Assembly: GCF_002163675.1 (NCBI RefSeq)
Contig: NZ_CP019334.1
Span: forward strand, 3,019,501 to 3,083,500
DNA from: Polaribacter sp. SA4-12
GTDB lineage: Bacteria; Bacteroidota; Bacteroidia; Flavobacteriales; Flavobacteriaceae
DNA length: 64,000 nucleotides
Direction of reading: 5' to 3'
How positions within the stretch are numbered: position 1 is the first letter of the stretch; the number at the start of each line of letters is the position of its first letter. The translations under genes were made by a program, and so were the position numbers. Under the pieces are notes generated by a model, which did no database searches, had not been told where the DNA came from, and was given only the letters and a program-made list of their open reading frames with translations. This document shows positions 9,269 to 18,378 of the stretch, piece by piece.

Positions 9269-10276
9269 ATGCTAGCTCTATTTTATATTTTTATAGCTGT
9301 TGCAATCGGTGTAAGTTTCTGGCAAATAACCAGAATAATGAACTTAAGAAGCGTAATAGCTACTGATAAAGACAACGCAACCCAAGGTAAAAATGCCATA
9401 TATTTTATGGTTTTTTTATATGCAATAATGATTTATTGTTTAATTTTTATGAACGTAATTATGTTGCCAGAATCTGCTTCTTTTGAAGGAGAACATGATG
9501 ATAACCTTTTTGATATTACTTTCTGGTTAATTGGTGTTGTACAATTTATTATGCAATTTTTAATTTTCTACTTTACTTTTAAATATAAAGGTGAAAAAGG
9601 AAAGAAAGCTAAGTTTTATGCAGATAGTCATAAGTTAGAAGCAATCTGGACAATTACACCAGCTGTAGTTTTAGTTGTTTTAATCGGATATGGATTATGG
9701 CAATGGAATAACATCATGGATTTATCCGATGAAAAAGATGCCGTAGTTATCGAAGTATATTCTCAACAATTTAGATGGGATGCACGTTATGCAGGAGAAG
9801 ATAATACTTTAGGTTTAGGAAATGTAAACTATATAAAAGGAATTAACACTTTAGGTGTTGATATGACTGATAAAAACTCTCAAGACGATAAACAAGTTAC
9901 TGAATTGTATTTACCTAAAGGTAGAAAAGTTCATTTCAAATTCCGTTCTCAAGATGTTTTACATTCAGCTTATATGCCTCACTTTAGAGCACAAATGAAC
10001 TGTGTTCCTGGTATGGTTACTGAGTTTGGTTTTACACCCAAGTATACTACTGAAGAAATGAGAGGTCAATCTGAAGTTATAGAAAAAACGGCAGGAATCA
10101 ATAAAATTAGAAAAGCGAAAGGAGAAGATCCTTATGTGTTTGACTATTTATTGTTATGTAATAAAATTTGTGGAGCTTCTCATTACAACATGCAAATGAA
10201 GATTACTGTTGTAGAGCAAGACGAATATGACGAATGGATTGCAGAGCAACCTACATTAGCATCAGTTATTAAATAA
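9269..10276 (+). CDS. coxB: Cytochrome c oxidase subunit II
   Basis: This CuA-bearing oxidase subunit accepts electrons from cytochrome c domains and passes them to subunit I. In its 335 residues, an N-terminal hydrophobic segment (1-20) and further helices near 48-68, 85-108 and 130-150 precede a periplasmic cupredoxin domain. The CuA ligands are visible as H232, C297, C301, H305 and M308 (CNKICGASHYNM). The helix W-rich motif YGLWQWNNI and EVYSQQFRWDARYAG mark the family. There is no fused C-terminal cytochrome c domain, so electrons probably come from ActE or ActA. Subunits III and IV, and copper or heme assembly genes, are not in this window. Confidence 0.95.
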   Translation: MLALFYIFIAVAIGVSFWQITRIMNLRSVIATDKDNATQGKNAIYFMVFLYAIMIYCLIFMNVIMLPESASFEGEHDDNLFDITFWLIGVVQFIMQFLIFYFTFKYKGEKGKKAKFYADSHKLEAIWTITPAVVLVVLIGYGLWQWNNIMDLSDEKDAVVIEVYSQQFRWDARYAGEDNTLGLGNVNYIKGINTLGVDMTDKNSQDDKQVTELYLPKGRKVHFKFRSQDVLHSAYMPHFRAQMNCVPGMVTEFGFTPKYTTEEMRGQSEVIEKTAGINKIRKAKGEDPYVFDYLLLCNKICGASHYNMQMKITVVEQDEYDEWIAEQPTLASVIK

Positions 10277-10313
10277 TTATAATTAAAAGATACTACAAAT
10301 CAATAATAAGATT

Positions 10314-12095
10314 ATGTCAGAACATCATCATAAAGAAACATTTGTAACAAAATATATTTTTAGCCAAGATCATAAAATGATATCTAAGCAGTTCCTTGTA
10401 ACGGGTATGTTTATGGGAATCATTGGTGTATTAATGTCTATGTTATTCCGTATGCAAATTGCATGGCCAGAAAAATCGTTTTCAATTGTTGAAGCGTTTT
10501 TAGGTTCACATCAAACAGATGGTATAATGGATCCAGATATTTATCTAGCATTGGTAACAATCCATGGTACAATAATGGTATTCTTTGTACTTACTGCAGG
10601 TTTAAGTGGTACATTTTCAAATTTATTAATTCCATTACAAATTGGAGCTAGAGATATGGCTTCTGGTTTCTTAAATATGGTATCATACTGGTTATTCTTT
10701 ATTTCGAGTGTAATTATGGTGATTTCTTTATTTGTTGAAGCAGGACCAGCATCTGCAGGATGGACAATTTATCCTCCTTTAAGTGCATTACCACAAGCAA
10801 TACCAGGTTCTGGTGCAGGTATGACTTTATGGCTAGTTTCTATGGCAATTTTTATTGCTTCTTCTCTAATTGGATCGTTAAACTATATTGTAACTATCTT
10901 CAATTTAAGAACGAAAGGAATGAAAATGACAAGATTGCCATTAACAATGTGGGCATTCTTTATTACAGCAATTATTGGTGTAGTTTCTTTTCCTGTATTA
11001 TTATCAGCAGCTCTATTGTTGATTTTTGATAGAAGTTTTGGAACATCATTTTATTTATCAGATATATTTATTTCTGGAGAAGTTTTACATTATCAAGGTG
11101 GTTCACCAGTATTGTTTGAACACTTATTCTGGTTCTTAGGTCACCCTGAAGTATATATAGTATTATTACCAGCACTAGGTATAACATCAGAAATTATATC
11201 AACAAACTCTAGAAAACCAATTTTTGGTTATAGAGCAATGATTGGTTCTATTATGGCAATTGCATTTTTATCTACAATTGTTTGGGGTCACCATATGTTT
11301 ATTTCTGGAATGAATCCTTTCTTAGGTTCTGTATTTACATTTACAACATTATTAATTGCAATACCTTCAGCAGTAAAAGCATTTAACTATATCACCACCT
11401 TGTGGAAAGGAAATCTACAATTAAATCCAGCAATGTTATTTTCTATCGGATTAGTTTCTACATTCGTTACAGGAGGTTTAACAGGTTTAGTTTTAGGAGA
11501 TTCTGCTTTAGATATTAATATTCACGATACATATTTTGTAGTAGCGCATTTTCATTTAGTAATGGGAGTCTCTGCAATCTTTGGGATGTTTGCTGGTGTG
11601 TACCATTGGTTTCCTAAAATGTATGGAAGAATGATGAATAAAACATTAGGTTATTGGCACTTTTGGTTAAGCATAATTTGTGCTTATGGAGTTTTTTGGC
11701 CAATGCACTTTATTGGTTTAGCAGGTTTACCAAGAAGATACTATACAAATACTAACTTTCCAATGTTTGATGATTTATCTGACATTAATGTTGTTATTAC
11801 ATTGTTTGCATTAGTAGGTGGTTTCGCTCAAATATTTTTTATTGCTAACTTTTTTATCTCTATTTATAGAGGAGAAAAGGCAACACAAAATCCTTGGAAA
11901 TCTAATACATTAGAATGGACAACTCCTGTAGAACATATTCATGGTAACTGGCCAGGAAAGATTCCTGAAGTTCATAGATGGGCATACGATTATAGTAAAC
12001 GTGTAGATCCTAAAGATGATGATAGTGATTACTTACATGGTGAAGATTACGTTTTACAAACGACACCTCTATTAGATGGTGAAGATCCATCATAA
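10314..12095 (+). CDS. coxA: Cytochrome c oxidase subunit I
   Basis: This is the 593-residue heme-copper oxidase catalytic subunit, an integral membrane protein with twelve or more helices. Ligands visible: low-spin heme His H84 (TIHGTIM) and H414; high-spin heme H412; CuB ligands H277, H326 and H327 (WGHHMF); and the crosslinked tyrosine Y281 in GHPEVY. E279 in that motif indicates an A1-type D-channel oxidase. The K-channel lysine is probably K355 or nearby in IPSAVKAFNY. It closes the act-cox run and is followed by a strong hairpin terminator. The neighbouring alternative complex III supports a supercomplex, as known for Flavobacterium johnsoniae. Confidence 0.96.
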   Translation: MSEHHHKETFVTKYIFSQDHKMISKQFLVTGMFMGIIGVLMSMLFRMQIAWPEKSFSIVEAFLGSHQTDGIMDPDIYLALVTIHGTIMVFFVLTAGLSGTFSNLLIPLQIGARDMASGFLNMVSYWLFFISSVIMVISLFVEAGPASAGWTIYPPLSALPQAIPGSGAGMTLWLVSMAIFIASSLIGSLNYIVTIFNLRTKGMKMTRLPLTMWAFFITAIIGVVSFPVLLSAALLLIFDRSFGTSFYLSDIFISGEVLHYQGGSPVLFEHLFWFLGHPEVYIVLLPALGITSEIISTNSRKPIFGYRAMIGSIMAIAFLSTIVWGHHMFISGMNPFLGSVFTFTTLLIAIPSAVKAFNYITTLWKGNLQLNPAMLFSIGLVSTFVTGGLTGLVLGDSALDINIHDTYFVVAHFHLVMGVSAIFGMFAGVYHWFPKMYGRMMNKTLGYWHFWLSIICAYGVFWPMHFIGLAGLPRRYYTNTNFPMFDDLSDINVVITLFALVGGFAQIFFIANFFISIYRGEKATQNPWKSNTLEWTTPVEHIHGNWPGKIPEVHRWAYDYSKRVDPKDDDSDYLHGEDYVLQTTPLLDGEDPS

Positions 12096-12117
12096 ATAGT
12101 AAAGAAAATATATATGC

Positions 12118-12150
12118 AAAAACCTTTCCAATTTTGGAAAGGTTTTTACT
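12118..12150 (+). terminator. Intrinsic terminator of the act-cox operon
   Basis: A perfect 12-bp stem, AAAAACCTTTCC at 12118-12129 against GGAAAGGTTTTT at 12136-12147, closes a 6-nt loop, and the T run is part of the right arm. It lies 22 nt after the coxA stop. Confidence 0.85.
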
Positions 12151-12209
12151 TTTAATACCTAAATGGAAATAACTTATTTATCAATAAAAATGTGTTTCCT
12201 ATATTCAAT

Positions 12210-12243
12210 ATCTGTTTAACGATATAGTTATTTTATTAAACGA
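12210..12243 (+). promoter_or_regulatory. Direct-repeat motif shared with the second T9SS gene
   Basis: TTTAACG at 12215-12221 and TTAAACG at 12236-12242 form a direct repeat with a 21-bp period. The first copy sits in ATCTGTTTAACG, and the second in ATTAAACGA, starting 25 nt after the start of the first. The same two words at the same 25-nt offset occur at 59562-59595 upstream of the other T9SS surface protein. Read on the minus strand the units are CGTTAAA and CGTTTAA, which resemble half-sites of LytTR-type response regulators. The binding protein is an inference. Confidence 0.45.
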
Positions 12244-12270
12244 TTATTTTTTTAAATTACGTATTTCACT

Positions 12271-12278
12271 TATATTTG
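12271..12278 (+). promoter_or_regulatory. Candidate -7 box for the large T9SS protein
   Basis: TATATTTG matches TAnnTTTG exactly, 52 nt upstream of the chosen ATG at 12331 and 28 nt after the direct-repeat motif. No -33 TTG is clear, which would fit an activator-dependent promoter. Confidence 0.5.
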
Positions 12279-12330
12279 TTTCATTAATAGCAATTATTCT
12301 CTTTACATAAATACCTTATTGTTTAAATAT

Positions 12331-15300
12331 ATGTTAGTTTCAAATAGATTTTTACGTAATGCATTTATATTTACTTTCTTTTCGTTAAGTTATTTAATTG
12401 AAGCACAACAAAGTGTAGTTTCTATTTATGGAGATTTGGGTGGCTTTTTTCAATCTTCCTCGTCATCAAAAAATACTTATGATGATTCTAATAATTTATT
12501 AGGTTTTACTGTTGATGGGATTACTTATTCAACAGGTGTTAACGATCCAATTTTAACATCAAATAGTGTTGCATTTACTATAGGAAATTATCTAGCTTTT
12601 CCTATGCCTGCCGATATCAATTATAATTCACAAGAACTTATAGGTATTGCTACCAATTGGGGAGGAGTTTCGCAAAATAACGGTACTGGAGATTATATCA
12701 AAACATTTAGCCCTATTGTTCCTTCTTTTTTTGTTAGAGATGGTAATAGAGGTTTAGAGTTATCAACAAATTTTTTTAATATTAAGAGTCAAGTAATTAC
12801 TTATGAAGCTATTGTTATAAATCAAGCCGTAAGTATTAACGATGCAAAACCAGACATTATTGTTACTCAAACAGGAGCTCCAAGTTCTGCAACCGATAAA
12901 TTTAAATTTATAGATGTTAATGGAGATACTGTTGGTAGTGAACTAAATGTAAGTTTTAATGGTGTTTCAATAGTCTCGGGAACAGATTGGTCTATATATA
13001 AAGTTAATCCTTCTTCAGGATTGGTAAACAGTGCTTTTGGTATAGATACCTACAGAGATTTAAGAGTTTTAAGTTTTAGATTAAGTGATTTTGGTATAAC
13101 TACAACAAATTTTAGTCAAATAAGTAATTTTGTTCATACTATATCTGGTACTACAGACATTGCTTTTACTGCTTATAGTTCAGATAGTGTAGAAATTAGT
13201 TTTCCGCCAATAGAATTAGAAGTTGTCACTTCAACCATTATTGCAGATGATTTTTGCTTGCCAACTACAGCGACTTTCACAACAAAAATTAGAAATAATT
13301 CTACCGAAGTAGCTAAAGATTTTGAAGTCGATTTTCAAATACCTTCTACTGCAACAGCAACAAGTAGTAGTGCAAGTTTCACTCAAGCAGGTGTGCCATT
13401 ATCTTACGCTTCTTATAGTGGTTTAGAAAGTAAATGGACAGTTATAGAATTATTGCCAGGAGAAAGTGTAACCTTAACGGCTAATACATCTGTATCTACT
13501 GCTCCTTTTCCTATAAGTTTTACTGCAGTTGCAGAACCTCTTTTTCAAGAAGACAGTAGTTTAAGTAATAACACATTAACAATATCTGAAACTGGTAATG
13601 ATAGTGATTGTGATGGTGTAATAGACACTAGTGATGATGATGATGATAATGATGGTATTTTAGATGTAGATGAATTTGGTGGTTTTGATCCTTCTGCAGA
13701 TCACGATACAGATTTAATACCCAATTACAAAGACCCAGATTTTGATACAGGAGTTGTTAGCGATACAATTAATAGTTTTGGTGTTTGGACGAGTTTAGAT
13801 TCAGATAATGATGGTATTCCAAATCATTTCGATTTAGATAGTGATGGAGATCAATGTCCAGATGCACTAGAAGCTGCAGGAACTGTAGTCGAATCTCAAC
13901 TAGACTCGGATTTTGTAATTACCGGTGCAGTAAATGCGAATGGAGTTCCAATTTTGGCAGAAGCTGGTTCTGGTAACGGACAAGCAATTGGTAATAGTCA
14001 AATTGCTGGAACTAAATCGTGTGATACCTCAGATACAGATTCAGATGGCTACATAGATCTTGTTGATTTAGACGATGATAATGATGGTATTTTAGATACA
14101 GACGAAGGTACAGCAAATCCAGATGGAGATCTGTTGACAAATAATCTTGATACAGATAGTGATGCAGATGGTTGCCCAGATGCATTTGAAGGAGGAGCTA
14201 ATTTTACATTAGCAGATTTAGATAGTAATAATATGTTAAAGGGTGGAGTAGACAATAACGGTATTCCTTTAATCGCGACCGCAAGTGGCCAAGATATTGG
14301 TAGTAGTCAAAATGGCTCAGTAACACCATCAAACTGTAGTTTACCTCCAGTAATAATTAGTCAAGTTTATCAAACTGCTGCTGGTAATGTTATTGAATTA
14401 ACTAATATTGGTGCTTCTATTACAACTAGTAGTATAATTCTAGCTTTTTTTAAAGATGTATCTCCGGGTAATACCATACCTACAGCAACTTTACAAATTC
14501 CTCCTTTAGCTGCTGGTAGTTCAGTTATTATAAAATCTTTTTCAGGTTCATTAACTGGTACAACCATTATAAATAGTCCATTAGAAATAGAAGATGTAAA
14601 TATTACAGAGATAGCAGCAGGAAATGACACTTTGTTTCTTTCAACTACAACAGATAACACATCTTGGACAAATCGTTATGATGTAGTTAGTAATATAGAA
14701 GATGAATCTTCTTTTGTAAGAATAGATGAAGTAACCAAAGCAAATACTGAATTTACATCATCAGAATGGATTAATTTTATAGACGACAGTATTCCAGTTT
14801 TAGGTGATACAGATCCAATTCCTGCAACAACAAGGCACGCAAATGCGCCACTTTTATCAGAAGTAAAAAGCCCAAATGCTCAAGCTAACAATGGTTTAGG
14901 ATTGCATAGAATAGATCCTACAATCAGAATTTCTAATGCTTGGAGTAATGGTTATCCCGATAAATCGAGAAGTGTAATTATTCAAGAGAATTATGAAAAT
15001 TTCAGCAATAGTTTAAAAGCTAGAAAAATAGATGTTCAAGGAAGTAATACTTTAAGTGTAAGTAACAACCCATTAATAGTATTTAATAATACCAATATTA
15101 ATACAGACGCAACAATAAGGATTTTAGGATCAGCACAATTTATTCAAATTCATGAAGGTGTTTCTGATGTTTCTGGTAGTGGAAAATTATTAATAAGCCA
15201 GAAAAGTGAATTACCAAATACCTATAGATATAATTATTGGTCTTCACCAGTAGTAGAATTTCCTAATGGAATTACATATAGAGTTTCGAACATATTAAAG

Positions 15301-16671
15301 GATGCTGGAGGAGATCTTACTGCTTTATCAATGATTAATGATATTGATTTTATATCTGGTTATGATGGAGCTACAGGTTCTCCTATTCAAATATCTAACT
15401 ATTGGATATGGGCTTTCTTTGATAATAAAACAAGAGATGATTGGGTACAGTTAAAAGAAACTAGTTATTTAGATAGAGGTTTAGGATTTACAATGAAAAG
15501 TACGGGTGAAAATCCACAATATTTTACTTTTTCTGGAAGTCCAATAGATGGAGATATAACTTTTGGGATTACTGGCGAGACTACAAGTCTAGTAGGTAAT
15601 CCATATGCAGGAACTTTAGATGGACACGCGTTCATACTAAATAATGAAGATTCAATAGACGGTTCACTTTATTTTTGGGAACATTCAGGTGAATCAGTAG
15701 ACTTTGGGCACTCAAAATTTGGTTATGAAGGTGGTTATGCACAGTTAACTTTTTCTATGGGTACTGCAGCAAACAGTCTTGTTACTGGTATTGCTGGATT
15801 AACAAATGGCTATACATATAGTGTGCCATCAAGGTACATTGCAGCAGGTCAAGGGTTCTTTGTGACTTCAGATATTGATGGAGGAACAATTGCATTTAGT
15901 AATAAACAAAGAAGTTATCAAGCAACTGAACCGTACTTTTTTAAAGAATCTTCAAAAAATGTAGTTTCAGATAAACTCTCTATTTTAAAGTTAGGAATAG
16001 ATTTTAGTAACAAAAATGGTTTAACTATTCACAGGCAATTAGGTATTTCTTTCAATAATAAACATTCTTTTGAGTTCGATTATGGTTATGAGAGCGAAAT
16101 GATAGATATACAGCCAACAGATGCTTATTGGAGTTTTGATGAAATGGATAGTAAGAAGTTGGTTATAGCTGGTGTAGAAGATATCAAAGACAATTTAAAA
16201 GTTCCTCTTGCTTTTATAATAGATTCTAATAACCCTGTTTATTTAAGAGTTGATGAGATAGAAAATATAGAAAAAACTATATTTTTATATGATGCTGTCA
16301 AAAATACAACCAAAGAAATATTTATTGATAGTACAATAAAATTAGAACTGTCTAAGGGTGTTTATGAAGATAGATTTTTTCTTGTGTTTAATGAAAATAC
16401 AGTTTTGAGTTCAAATAACGAACTATTAGAAAGAAACTTAGACATCTACATGAATCATGAAGCTAATAAAATCGTTATTTCTAATAAAGAAAATTTATAT
16501 ATAGAACAAGTTGAAGCATTTAATATTTTAGGAAAAAAAATTAAAACTTGGAATCTTAATAAACAATCTAAAAGCCTAGAATTAGAAGCAAGTAATTTAA
16601 AAACATCAATCTATATGGTTAAAGTAAAATCTAAAGAAATGATGTTTATGAAAAAAATACTAAGAGAATAA
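12331..16671 (+). CDS. Large T9SS-secreted surface protein with calcium-binding repeats
   Basis: This is a 1446-residue extracellular protein. A signal peptide covers about the first 25 residues (cleaved near LIEAQQ). A beta-rich region and a CARDB/DUF11-like segment (about 290-420) precede thrombospondin type 3-like Asp repeats at about 424-452, 487-515 and 568-623 (motifs such as DSDNDGI and DDDNDGILD) that should bind calcium. A lamin-tail-like domain lies near 671-740. A surface module with YWSSP, VGNPY and GQGFFV motifs follows, and a T9SS type A sorting domain ends the protein (LGKKIKTWNL... MKKILRE). I chose the ATG at 12331 over the in-frame TTG at 12319. The ligand or adhesion role is unknown. 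A terminator follows. Confidence 0.88.
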   Translation: MLVSNRFLRNAFIFTFFSLSYLIEAQQSVVSIYGDLGGFFQSSSSSKNTYDDSNNLLGFTVDGITYSTGVNDPILTSNSVAFTIGNYLAFPMPADINYNSQELIGIATNWGGVSQNNGTGDYIKTFSPIVPSFFVRDGNRGLELSTNFFNIKSQVITYEAIVINQAVSINDAKPDIIVTQTGAPSSATDKFKFIDVNGDTVGSELNVSFNGVSIVSGTDWSIYKVNPSSGLVNSAFGIDTYRDLRVLSFRLSDFGITTTNFSQISNFVHTISGTTDIAFTAYSSDSVEISFPPIELEVVTSTIIADDFCLPTTATFTTKIRNNSTEVAKDFEVDFQIPSTATATSSSASFTQAGVPLSYASYSGLESKWTVIELLPGESVTLTANTSVSTAPFPISFTAVAEPLFQEDSSLSNNTLTISETGNDSDCDGVIDTSDDDDDNDGILDVDEFGGFDPSADHDTDLIPNYKDPDFDTGVVSDTINSFGVWTSLDSDNDGIPNHFDLDSDGDQCPDALEAAGTVVESQLDSDFVITGAVNANGVPILAEAGSGNGQAIGNSQIAGTKSCDTSDTDSDGYIDLVDLDDDNDGILDTDEGTANPDGDLLTNNLDTDSDADGCPDAFEGGANFTLADLDSNNMLKGGVDNNGIPLIATASGQDIGSSQNGSVTPSNCSLPPVIISQVYQTAAGNVIELTNIGASITTSSIILAFFKDVSPGNTIPTATLQIPPLAAGSSVIIKSFSGSLTGTTIINSPLEIEDVNITEIAAGNDTLFLSTTTDNTSWTNRYDVVSNIEDESSFVRIDEVTKANTEFTSSEWINFIDDSIPVLGDTDPIPATTRHANAPLLSEVKSPNAQANNGLGLHRIDPTIRISNAWSNGYPDKSRSVIIQENYENFSNSLKARKIDVQGSNTLSVSNNPLIVFNNTNINTDATIRILGSAQFIQIHEGVSDVSGSGKLLISQKSELPNTYRYNYWSSPVVEFPNGITYRVSNILKDAGGDLTALSMINDIDFISGYDGATGSPIQISNYWIWAFFDNKTRDDWVQLKETSYLDRGLGFTMKSTGENPQYFTFSGSPIDGDITFGITGETTSLVGNPYAGTLDGHAFILNNEDSIDGSLYFWEHSGESVDFGHSKFGYEGGYAQLTFSMGTAANSLVTGIAGLTNGYTYSVPSRYIAAGQGFFVTSDIDGGTIAFSNKQRSYQATEPYFFKESSKNVVSDKLSILKLGIDFSNKNGLTIHRQLGISFNNKHSFEFDYGYESEMIDIQPTDAYWSFDEMDSKKLVIAGVEDIKDNLKVPLAFIIDSNNPVYLRVDEIENIEKTIFLYDAVKNTTKEIFIDSTIKLELSKGVYEDRFFLVFNENTVLSSNNELLERNLDIYMNHEANKIVISNKENLYIEQVEAFNILGKKIKTWNLNKQSKSLELEASNLKTSIYMVKVKSKEMMFMKKILRE

Positions 16672-16690
16672 TCGTTTAATAAATGATTTT

Positions 16691-16718
16691 AAACCTTTCT
16701 TTTTCAGAAAGGTTTTTT
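16691..16718 (+). terminator. Intrinsic terminator after the large T9SS gene
   Basis: AAACCTTTCT at 16691-16700 pairs with AGAAAGGTTT at 16706-16715 around a 5-nt loop, followed by a T run. It resembles the hairpin after coxA in sequence. Confidence 0.85.
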
Positions 16719-16770
16719 GCTTTAAAAGAGTCATTTTGATTTGTTATATTAGCTATTAATAGCAAAATTC

Positions 16771-17205
16771 AAAAATACCATCAGCTTTCTTTATAAATTT
16801 TTTGATATAGAAGAAAAAAGTAAGTTTCAATTATTGAAGAAGCTGAAGAAAAAATTCAACTTCCAGAAGAATATTTAGAACGTTTTACTTTGTATGCAAT
16901 ACAAAACAAAGATTTTTAAATAATAGAGAAGAAGAGTTAAAAAATTTAGAACTTGCTTTTGATAATTGTGAAACTTCCTCTTCTAGTAGTTAACAACCAT
17001 GGAGACGAAAGAACTTCTTTGTGGCATGCAAATACTTATATTTATCCTTCGTCTAAAATCTTATAAACCAATCAAGCGATTGATTCTTATAAAAAGTGGT
17101 TGTAAAAGCTTATGTTTTAGATGCTCGTTATGAAAAACTGTTTGAAGGTGATGTGTTACAGAAGCTTCAAAAAAAGCATTTATAGAAGCAGCTATTTATA
17201 GTTAG
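16771..17205 (+). pseudogene. Decayed gene of unknown family
   Basis: The roughly 550 nt between the T9SS terminator and ruvB hold a broken coding region. Consecutive pieces in different frames read naturally: SIIEEAEEKIQLPEEYLERF (from 16827, stop 16917), NREEELKNLELAFDNCE (from 16922, frame +2), LPLLVVNNHGDERTSLWHAN (from about 16974) with an in-frame TAA at 17064 and continuing TNQAIDSYKKWL, then VVKAYVLDARYEKLFEGD (from 17099) and VTEASKKAFIEAAIYS ending at 17205. At least four frame changes and two stops are needed to join them. The amino-acid composition is protein-like throughout. I cannot name the family; the IEEAEEKIQLPEEY piece is only loosely SMI1/KNR4-like. No intact copy is visible here. 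Confidence 0.6.
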
Positions 17206-17257
17206 TCTATAATATTTTTGTGTAACAAAACATACAAAACTGTAGTTGAAAATCATT

Positions 17258-17265
17258 TATCTTTG
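17258..17265 (+). promoter_or_regulatory. Candidate -7 box at the ruvB start
   Basis: TATCTTTG fits TAnnTTTG exactly and ends 5 nt before the ruvB ATG at 17271, so transcription would start on or beside the start codon. A second exact match, TATTTTTG, lies at 17213-17220 and would give a normal leader. Confidence 0.5.
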
Positions 17266-17270
17266 TAGTT

Positions 17271-18293
17271 ATGAACGAAAACTTAAATCCTGAAAACGAC
17301 AATCTTTCAAACGAAGATTTAGACGTAGAAAAAAAATTACGTCCGCTTTCTTTTGATGATTTTACAGGACAAGACCAAGCTATTGATAACTTAAAGATTT
17401 TTGTTGAAGCAGCAAATCAAAGAGAAGAAGCTTTAGATCATACACTTTTTCATGGACCTCCAGGTTTAGGAAAAACGACACTTGCACATATTTTAGCAAA
17501 CGAATTGCAAGTTGGTATAAAAGTTACTTCTGGTCCTGTTTTAGACAAACCCGGAGATTTAGCAGGGTTATTAACAAATCTTGATGAGCGTGATGTTTTA
17601 TTTATTGATGAAATACATAGATTAAGTCCCATTGTAGAAGAGTATTTATATTCTGCGATGGAAGATTATAAAATTGATATTATGATTGAATCTGGCCCAA
17701 ATGCCAGAACAGTTCAAATCAATTTAGAACCTTTTACTTTAATTGGAGCAACAACTCGTTCAGGATTGTTAACAGCGCCAATGAGAGCTCGTTTTGGAAT
17801 TAGTAGTAGATTACATTATTACAAAACGGAATTATTAACTACAATTATTCAAAGAAGTGCATATATTTTAGGAGTTCCTATTTCAATGGAATCTGCCATA
17901 GAAATTGCAGGTAGAAGTAGAGGAACACCAAGAATTGCAAATGCTTTATTAAGAAGAGTTCGAGATTTTGCACAAATTAAAGGAGATGGAACTATTTCTA
18001 TAGAAATTGCAAAATATGCTTTAAAAGCGTTAAATGTTGATGCACATGGTTTAGATGAAATGGATAATAAAATTCTAAAAACCATTATTGATAAATTTAA
18101 AGGAGGACCAGTAGGTTTAAGTACTATTGCAACTGCAGTTTCTGAAAATACAGAAACTATTGAAGAAGTCTACGAGCCTTTTTTAATTCAACAAGGTTTT
18201 ATAATGAGAACTCCAAGAGGAAGAGAAGTTACTGATTTAGCGTACAAACATTTAGGGAGAGTAAAAGGAAAAAATCAAGGAGAATTATTTTAG
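17271..18293 (+). CDS. ruvB: Holliday junction branch migration helicase RuvB
   Basis: RuvB is the AAA+ hexameric motor that, with RuvA, drives Holliday junction branch migration during recombination and fork repair. The 340-residue length is normal. The Walker A motif GPPGLGKT is at 62-69, Walker B FIDEIHRL follows at about 114, and the sensor 1 region reads [20 protein letters not shown]. The C-terminal winged helix (about 260-335) contains [17 protein letters not shown]. The upstream 17 residues are acidic and variable. It stands alone, without ruvA or ruvC nearby, which is usual in this class. The promoter box just before the ATG could make the message nearly leaderless. Confidence 0.97.
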   Translation: MNENLNPENDNLSNEDLDVEKKLRPLSFDDFTGQDQAIDNLKIFVEAANQREEALDHTLFHGPPGLGKTTLAHILANELQVGIKVTSGPVLDKPGDLAGLLTNLDERDVLFIDEIHRLSPIVEEYLYSAMEDYKIDIMIESGPNARTVQINLEPFTLIGATTRSGLLTAPMRARFGISSRLHYYKTELLTTIIQRSAYILGVPISMESAIEIAGRSRGTPRIANALLRRVRDFAQIKGDGTISIEIAKYALKALNVDAHGLDEMDNKILKTIIDKFKGGPVGLSTIATAVSENTETIEEVYEPFLIQQGFIMRTPRGREVTDLAYKHLGRVKGKNQGELF

Positions 18294-18346
18294 ATTAAGA
18301 AAATAGAGAAAAGAAAGAAGAGTTTAAAAAAAGATAAGAGTAAGAA

Positions 18347-18375
18347 TCCCTTCCCTTTTGGAAGGTTAAGATGGG
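18347..18375 (+). repeat. Short GC-rich hairpin between ruvB and sulP
   Basis: CCTTCC at 18349-18354 pairs with GGAAGG at 18360-18365 around CTTTT, followed by TTAAGATGGGCT. This stands out from the AT-rich surroundings. It resembles short dispersed intergenic repeats I associate with flavobacteria (inference). It lies 14 nt before the sulP ATG, so it could also affect translation. Confidence 0.45.
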
Positions 18376-18378
18376 CTA

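Noticed and set aside
12319..12330. TTG start four codons upstream of the large T9SS protein
   Set aside because: The signal peptide is complete from the ATG at 12331 and a stronger start codon is available.
13626..13655. GAT microsatellite in the large T9SS gene as a phase-variation tract
   Set aside because: The unit is a codon, so length change would add or remove Asp without shifting the frame; it is explained by calcium-binding Asp repeats.
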